Made by a program: the position numbers and the translations under genes
The notes under the pieces: model-generated
What the model was told of the DNA's origin: nothing
The model's database searches: none
What the model saw: the letters and a program-made list of their open reading frames with translations, nothing else
Assembly (NCBI GenBank): GCA_017941505.1
Contig: JAGAWH010000165.1
Location: forward strand, 1-9,583
DNA: 9,583 nt
Direction of reading: 5' to 3'
Source of the DNA: Faecalicoccus sp.
GTDB lineage: Bacteria; Bacillota_I; Bacilli_A; Erysipelotrichales; Erysipelotrichaceae
Shown: positions 5,842 through 9,583 of the stretch, piece by piece
Layout of the letters: every line of letters starts with the position of its first letter
Numbering within the stretch: position 1 is the stretch's first letter

Positions 5842-6567
5842 ATGGAAAACAAGGCAATATTAGAAATTAAAGATTATACAAAAAAATACAGTGAGGATAA
5901 GGTAGCTGCCGATCACGTAACGCTAACAGTGGAAAGCGGTGATATCTATGGTTTTATCGGGCATAACGGTGCCGGTAAGTCGACTACGATTCGTGCTGTC
6001 GTAGGTGTTTTGGATTTTTTGGAAGGAGAGATCTATATCGATGGACATTCTGTAAAAACAGAACCAATCGAATGTAAGAAGAATACGGCTTATATTCCCG
6101 ATGATCCGGATCTTTATGAAAATATGACAGGCATCCAGTACTTGAATTTTATTGCGGATATCTTTGAGATCAGTTCGGATGAAAGAGAAAAGAGCATCAA
6201 ACAATACGGAGACATGTTGGAGTTAACAGAGGCATTAGGGGATTTGATCAGTTCTTATTCCCATGGCATGAAGCAGAAACTGGCGATCATTTCTGCACTC
6301 ATTCATAAACCGAAATTAATCGTTATGGATGAACCGTTTGTGGGATTAGACCCATCGGCTTCCTATAAGCTCAAGCAGGTTATGCGTCAAATGTGTGAAA
6401 AGGGTACCGCTATCTTTTTCTCTACCCATGTATTGGATGTGGCAGAAAAGCTGTGCAACAAGATCGCCATCATCCGCCATGGTAAGATCATTGCCTCGGG
6501 AACGATCGAAGAGTTAACGGGCGGCCGTTCATTAGAAGAAGTGTTCCTGGAGGTTGTCAATGCATAA
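5842..6567 (+). CDS. ABC exporter ATP-binding protein, EcsA-like
   Basis: This 241-residue ATPase powers the adjacent permease. Visible motifs are Walker A GHNGAGKST at 40-48, ABC signature YSHGMKQKL at 139-147 (LSGGQ replaced by SHGMK), Walker B LIVMDEP at 159-165 with Glu164, D-loop GLDP at 168-171 and switch His196 in STH. At the Q-loop, YIPDDPDLYE (84-93) carries Asp87 where Gln is usual. EcsA of Bacillus subtilis has Glu in the same place (YIPETPVLYEE), so this is a subfamily trait rather than a defect. The gene overlaps the permease start by 8 bases, so the two are translationally coupled. Substrate unknown; ABC-2 type exporters of this kind are linked to peptide, toxin or envelope functions. 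Confidence 0.9.
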   Translation: MENKAILEIKDYTKKYSEDKVAADHVTLTVESGDIYGFIGHNGAGKSTTIRAVVGVLDFLEGEIYIDGHSVKTEPIECKKNTAYIPDDPDLYENMTGIQYLNFIADIFEISSDEREKSIKQYGDMLELTEALGDLISSYSHGMKQKLAIISALIHKPKLIVMDEPFVGLDPSASYKLKQVMRQMCEKGTAIFFSTHVLDVAEKLCNKIAIIRHGKIIASGTIEELTGGRSLEEVFLEVVNA

Positions 6568-8164
6568 TACAAATATTGTTCTTATTAAGGCATTGTTGTT
6601 GTCAACCAGCCAGATCAATATCCTTAAGTATTCTACGGATAAGAAGAAAAGGGGAAGGGTAAAGGGGAATCTGATAAGCTATGTGATTTTAGCTATAATT
6701 ACCATTGCGTTATGTGTGTCCCAATGCATCGGGCTCAACGTGTTGAATTTAAGTCATGTGATTCCTGTGGGCTGCGCAATTTCACTTTCGGCGCTGGGAT
6801 TTATTATGACTGTTTTCCGGTCGAATGGATACCTTTTTAACTTTAAAGAATATGATATGTTGATGGCTTTGCCGATTGGGGAAACGGATATTGCCAAAAG
6901 CCGCTTTATATTCATGTATCTCAAGATGGCTCCATGGTTTATGTGCATATCTGCGGGTTTTCTTTTGGGATACGCCTTGAATGTGCATCCGCCCTTTATT
7001 GTATATCTATTATGGATTCTGTTATCGGCTTTGATGCCGGTCATTCCGATGTTGGCGGCATCTTTTCTTGGGTATTTGATTGCCAAGATCGGGTCCGGAT
7101 TTGTGAAAAAGAATTTGATCCAGTCGATGTTGTCGATTATCATCATCGTATTGTCTTTTGGATTTCGTTTTTTTGTCCAGTTATTTATGGAAAGTGTACC
7201 TCTTGAGCAATTGTTGGAGACGGTATCCGGTGCTTTAGGCACAGCCCAAAGCTGGTATTTACCGGCAGCCTGGTTTGGCGATGCCATCAACAAATTAGAG
7301 ATTTCCAGCATCTTACTTTTAGTGGGGATAACACTTGTTCTGTTTGAGATGATATTTATGATTGTAGGCAGATCATATCGAACTATTAATTCCGCTCTTA
7401 AATCCAGTGCGTCGTCCGGTCATTACAAGATGACACAACAGAGGAAAATGAGCGTAATTCATACGATCGCCTTTAAGGAATATAAGCGTATGACAGGTTC
7501 TACTACATATATGACTAACGTAGCATCCGGGCCGATATTATGCCTTATACTGGGGCTTGTCGTACTTGTTTTGGGATTTGATAATCTAGTTGGATCCATG
7601 TTTCAAGACAGTTCGCTTCCTAAGGAAATGTTTTATCCTGCCATTCCGATCCTTGTTTACTTCTTGATTGGAATGATGCCTACAACAGTTTGTTCACCTT
7701 CCCTTGAAGGTAAGCAGTATTGGATCGTACAAAGTCTTCCTATTAGGAAAACCGATCTCTATAAAGGAAAAATGTTATTTAATATGTATTTAACGGTACC
7801 GTGCAGTGTATTTACGACATTGTGTTTCTGCTTCAGTGCCGGAATACCGTTTGTTGAGTCGGTATTATATGTATTGTTGGGTGTGGTTCTCTGTGCTTTA
7901 TCAACCGCATGGGGCTGTGTAATCGGTATTAAGTTTATGCGGCTTGATTGGGAAAATGAGGTAGAAGTGATTAAACAGGGAACGGCAGTCTTCGTATATT
8001 TAATGCCGAATATGTTATTGGGAATGATTTTTATTTTCGGAACAGTTATTCTGGGGCAAATGATGAATCACAACCTGCTTGCGTGTGTTGAGTTCGCAAT
8101 AGCGCTCGTCTTAAGCATTCTCAGCTATCTGGCAGCACTTTCTCTGGCAAAAAACCAGGAGTAA
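6560..8164 (+). CDS. ABC-2-type exporter permease, 12 TM, two repeated halves
   Basis: This 534-residue membrane protein is the permease partner of the EcsA-like ATPase. I count about twelve hydrophobic segments (roughly 38-58, 66-86, 116-140, 145-175, 188-210, 250-270, 324-342, 357-378, 408-428, 433-455, 475-500, 508-530). The start is the ATG at 6560: CTGGAGG at 6547-6553 lies 6 bases before it, whereas a TTG at 6554 touches that site. The motif YDMLMALPIGETDIAKSR near residue 98 recurs as YWIVQSLPIRKTDLYKGK near 387, so the protein is made of two related six-TM halves. From memory it fits the large 'putative ABC exporter' family; no substrate is inferred. A weak terminator follows immediately. 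Confidence 0.85.
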   Translation: MHNTNIVLIKALLLSTSQINILKYSTDKKKRGRVKGNLISYVILAIITIALCVSQCIGLNVLNLSHVIPVGCAISLSALGFIMTVFRSNGYLFNFKEYDMLMALPIGETDIAKSRFIFMYLKMAPWFMCISAGFLLGYALNVHPPFIVYLLWILLSALMPVIPMLAASFLGYLIAKIGSGFVKKNLIQSMLSIIIIVLSFGFRFFVQLFMESVPLEQLLETVSGALGTAQSWYLPAAWFGDAINKLEISSILLLVGITLVLFEMIFMIVGRSYRTINSALKSSASSGHYKMTQQRKMSVIHTIAFKEYKRMTGSTTYMTNVASGPILCLILGLVVLVLGFDNLVGSMFQDSSLPKEMFYPAIPILVYFLIGMMPTTVCSPSLEGKQYWIVQSLPIRKTDLYKGKMLFNMYLTVPCSVFTTLCFCFSAGIPFVESVLYVLLGVVLCALSTAWGCVIGIKFMRLDWENEVEVIKQGTAVFVYLMPNMLLGMIFIFGTVILGQMMNHNLLACVEFAIALVLSILSYLAALSLAKNQE

Positions 8165-8176
8165 TTTCCTGATTTT
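8151..8176 (+). terminator. Probable terminator of the ABC operon
   Basis: CAGGA (8156-8160) pairs with TCCTG (8167-8171) around a six-base loop that contains the stop codon. After one mismatch, AAAA (8151-8154) can pair with TTTT (8173-8176). The T-run is short, so the hairpin may end transcription only in part. The MFS gene begins 62 bases later with its own possible promoter. Confidence 0.45.
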
Positions 8177-8198
8177 GGAAAAAAGTTAAGGATTCTTG

Positions 8199-8213
8199 AA
8201 TATGTGTTACCAT
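8199..8213 (+). promoter_or_regulatory. Extended -10 motif upstream of the MFS gene
   Basis: AATATGTGTTAC (8199-8210) is identical to 9487-9498, ahead of the next gene. Within it TGT-TACCAT (8205-8213) fits an extended -10 with four of six -10 bases and no clear -35. Predicted start near 8220, leader about 19 bases. A short dyad ACCA-TT-TGGT lies at 8209-8218. The shared 12-mer may instead be a regulator site. Confidence 0.35.
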
Positions 8214-8238
8214 TTGGTCGAAAAGACGGGTGAGATGT

Positions 8239-9453
8239 ATGAAAAAAGAATCAAATACGATTTATTGGCTTGTTGTGATCGCAGGATGCGGGTTAATCGG
8301 ATCCTGTTTAGGACTCGGTGTGAATGTATCCGGGCTATTCTTCAATTCGATTGCGGAAGAATTCAACGTAGGAAGAGGCTCGGTGGCTGCAGGCTTGACG
8401 GTTTATAATTTAGTTCATGCCTTTGCCGGCATGTTAGCTGCAAAGGTCATGATGAAATTCTGCTTTAAGAAGACAGCTGTTGCCGGAACTATTCTCCAGG
8501 TAGCTTCCACCTTCTTATTGTCATTAAGTCCTGCCGTTTGGTTTATGTGGATTCTAAATGCCCTTCGCGGTTTTGCCTCGGGTATGATCGGTACCGTTGC
8601 GGTAACGATTACGCTCAATTATTGGTTTAACAAGAACAATGCCTTAGTAACCAGTCTGGCAATGGGGTTTTCCGGACTGGCCGGTGCGGTATTATCACCG
8701 ATACTTGCCTCCATCATCGGCTCTGCGGGATGGAGAACAGGTTATATTGTGTTAGCTGGAATCAATTTATTATTTAACCTTCCTGCCATTTTATTTCCGA
8801 TCACATTGAAACCGGAGATGAAAGGGTTAGAACCGTTTGGCGGTCAAAAGGATACTGTAAACGGAAATACAGGTGAAAATGTCGGCAAGGTATCTGTAGT
8901 TCTTGTCATCATGGTGATGTTGTACTCGGCTTGTGCTGCCGGAGCTGCAGCTCTGCCATCGCACTTCCCGGGTATTGCGGATTCTTATGGTTTAGCTGCC
9001 TTTGGAGCTTTGATGGTCAGTGCCTGCATGGTTACCAATACCGGCGGTAAGGTATTAATGGGTACATTGATTGACCGTATCGGAGCTAAATTATCTGTCA
9101 GTATCTATGCTGCAATCATCATGTTGTCAGCAGCAGCGCTTGCCTTTGGACGTTCCGAATTTATTCTGGTGGCAGCCGCAGGCGGATATGGTTTGTGTTA
9201 TTCCATGGGAACCGTTGGCTCCGCCATGTTGACAAGAGAGATGTTTGGAACCGGTTTATACAGCACCGTATATCCAAAAGTTGCCCTTGCCACAACCGTA
9301 TCCAATGCGATTTTTACGACTGTTGTCGGTACGATGTATGATATTTCCGGAACGTATACAGGAATTATCCTATTTATGATTGTCATGATTGCGATATCGT
9401 ATTTGATGATGAATCTGGCATATCAAAAAAAGAATCAACTAAGTGCAGGTTAG
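8239..9453 (+). CDS. Major facilitator superfamily transporter
   Basis: This 404-residue, 12-TM permease has two six-TM halves (hydrophobic segments about 10-35, 47-70, 78-98, 99-125, 137-160, 168-190, then 218-240, 252-275, 287-303, 307-330, 345-367, 374-395) and a hydrophilic central loop at 191-216. The signature between TM8 and TM9, GKVLMGTLIDRIGAK at 270-284, is the conserved MFS loop. NYWFNKNNALVTSLAMGFSG near 127-146 is typical of small organic-anion transporters in the oxalate/formate antiporter and monocarboxylate group. Uptake or exchange of a monocarboxylate is therefore a modest inference. The start is ATG at 8239 behind GGTGAG at 8229-8234; an upstream GTG at 8230 would overlap that site. 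It is a single gene with its own terminator. Confidence 0.87.
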   Translation: MKKESNTIYWLVVIAGCGLIGSCLGLGVNVSGLFFNSIAEEFNVGRGSVAAGLTVYNLVHAFAGMLAAKVMMKFCFKKTAVAGTILQVASTFLLSLSPAVWFMWILNALRGFASGMIGTVAVTITLNYWFNKNNALVTSLAMGFSGLAGAVLSPILASIIGSAGWRTGYIVLAGINLLFNLPAILFPITLKPEMKGLEPFGGQKDTVNGNTGENVGKVSVVLVIMVMLYSACAAGAAALPSHFPGIADSYGLAAFGALMVSACMVTNTGGKVLMGTLIDRIGAKLSVSIYAAIIMLSAAALAFGRSEFILVAAAGGYGLCYSMGTVGSAMLTREMFGTGLYSTVYPKVALATTVSNAIFTTVVGTMYDISGTYTGIILFMIVMIAISYLMMNLAYQKKNQLSAG

Positions 9454-9470
9454 TATGCCTGCATTTTTTT
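9444..9470 (+). terminator. Strong intrinsic terminator after the MFS gene
   Basis: TGCAGG (9444-9449) pairs with CCTGCA (9458-9463) around an eight-base loop, followed by seven T (9464-9470). The MFS stop codon (9451-9453) lies in the loop. This is the clearest factor-independent terminator in the window. Confidence 0.92.
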
Positions 9471-9480
9471 ATGGAACAAA

Positions 9481-9501
9481 TGTGATAATATGTGTTACAT
9501 T
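9481..9501 (+). promoter_or_regulatory. Promoter region of the last gene
   Basis: Two overlapping extended -10 candidates are present: TGT-GATAAT (9481-9489) and TGT-TACATT (9493-9501). The second lies in the 12-mer shared with the MFS upstream region. The quasi-dyad AATGT...ACATT (9479-9501) frames both. No clear -35 is seen. Confidence 0.35.
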
Positions 9502-9533
9502 CAATATAAGGGGACATACAAGGAGGATAGAAA

Positions 9534-9583
9534 ATGTTAGTAGAAGAAATTTCATGGGGACAGTTTAAAGAAAATTTAATTGA
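9534..9583 (+). CDS. Start of an unidentified gene, cut by the window edge
   Basis: An AAGGAGGAT ribosome binding site at 9520-9528, the best in the window, sits 5 bases before an ATG that opens sixteen codons, MLVEEISWGQFKENLI, running off the end. The strong site and the preceding terminator make this a real gene start. Too little is visible to name a family; there is no signal peptide in the visible part. Confidence 0.7.
   Translation, partial: MLVEEISWGQFKENLI

Noticed and set aside
6091..6120. Asp at the Q-loop of the ABC ATPase as a sign of inactivity
   Set aside because: EcsA-type ATPases carry an acidic residue at the same place, and all other catalytic motifs are intact.
6554..6559. 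TTG start for the ABC permease
   Set aside because: It directly abuts the ribosome binding site at 6547-6553; the ATG at 6560 has correct spacing.
6754..7311. 185-codon open frame antisense to the ABC permease
   Set aside because: It lies wholly inside a well-supported membrane protein gene, has no ribosome binding site, and its residues are the complement of hydrophobic codons.
8230..8238. GTG start for the MFS gene
   Set aside because: It overlaps the GGTGAG ribosome binding site that serves the ATG at 8239.
1..9583. CRISPR array, tRNA, rRNA, transposase or phage genes
   Set aside because: No spaced direct repeats, cloverleaf-like sequence, rRNA signature, or transposase or phage protein was seen on either strand.

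Overview
The window is ordinary chromosomal sequence of a low-GC, Gram-positive type bacterium. Supporting this are AGGAGG-like ribosome binding sites, AT-rich TATAAT promoters, short hairpin terminators, a secreted family-C69 peptidase and an EcsA-like ABC ATPase. Bacillota is a safe guess; a gut lineage such as Erysipelotrichia or a neighbouring clostridial group is inferred only from the general look of the proteins. There is no rRNA, tRNA, CRISPR array, insertion sequence, phage or plasmid gene.

Layout. Positions 1-283 hold no gene, but contain a strong hairpin, several short dyads and a promoter. A two-gene operon follows (284-2229). It encodes two unlike SGNH/GDSL hydrolases, the first membrane-anchored and the second without a signal peptide. 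Convergent to it is a small secreted protein of unknown function (2252-2806, minus). A divergent 133-residue cytosolic protein of unknown function (2895-3296) converges on a Nit2-like carbon-nitrogen hydrolase (3304-4098, minus). Divergent from that is a secreted C69-family peptidase homologue (4236-5759), in which the expected N-terminal cysteine is replaced by aspartate. An ABC exporter pair follows (5842-8164), with overlapping ATPase and 12-TM permease genes. A major facilitator transporter (8239-9453) ends in a textbook terminator, and the first 16 codons of another gene close the window.

How the genes relate. Apart from the SGNH pair and the ABC pair, these look like single-gene transcription units with their own promoters and terminators. 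The theme is small-molecule and cell-surface metabolism: esterases, an amidase, a peptidase homologue, an exporter and an uptake permease. They do not form one obvious pathway, and I see no convincing new multi-gene system.

The points most worth checking are the missing catalytic cysteine and the added CPxCGxxHxH motif in the C69 protein, and two minus-strand genes that appear to be leaderless. Others are a repeated extended -10 motif at three gene starts, an internal duplication in the ABC permease, and a dyad covering the ABC operon's -35 box.
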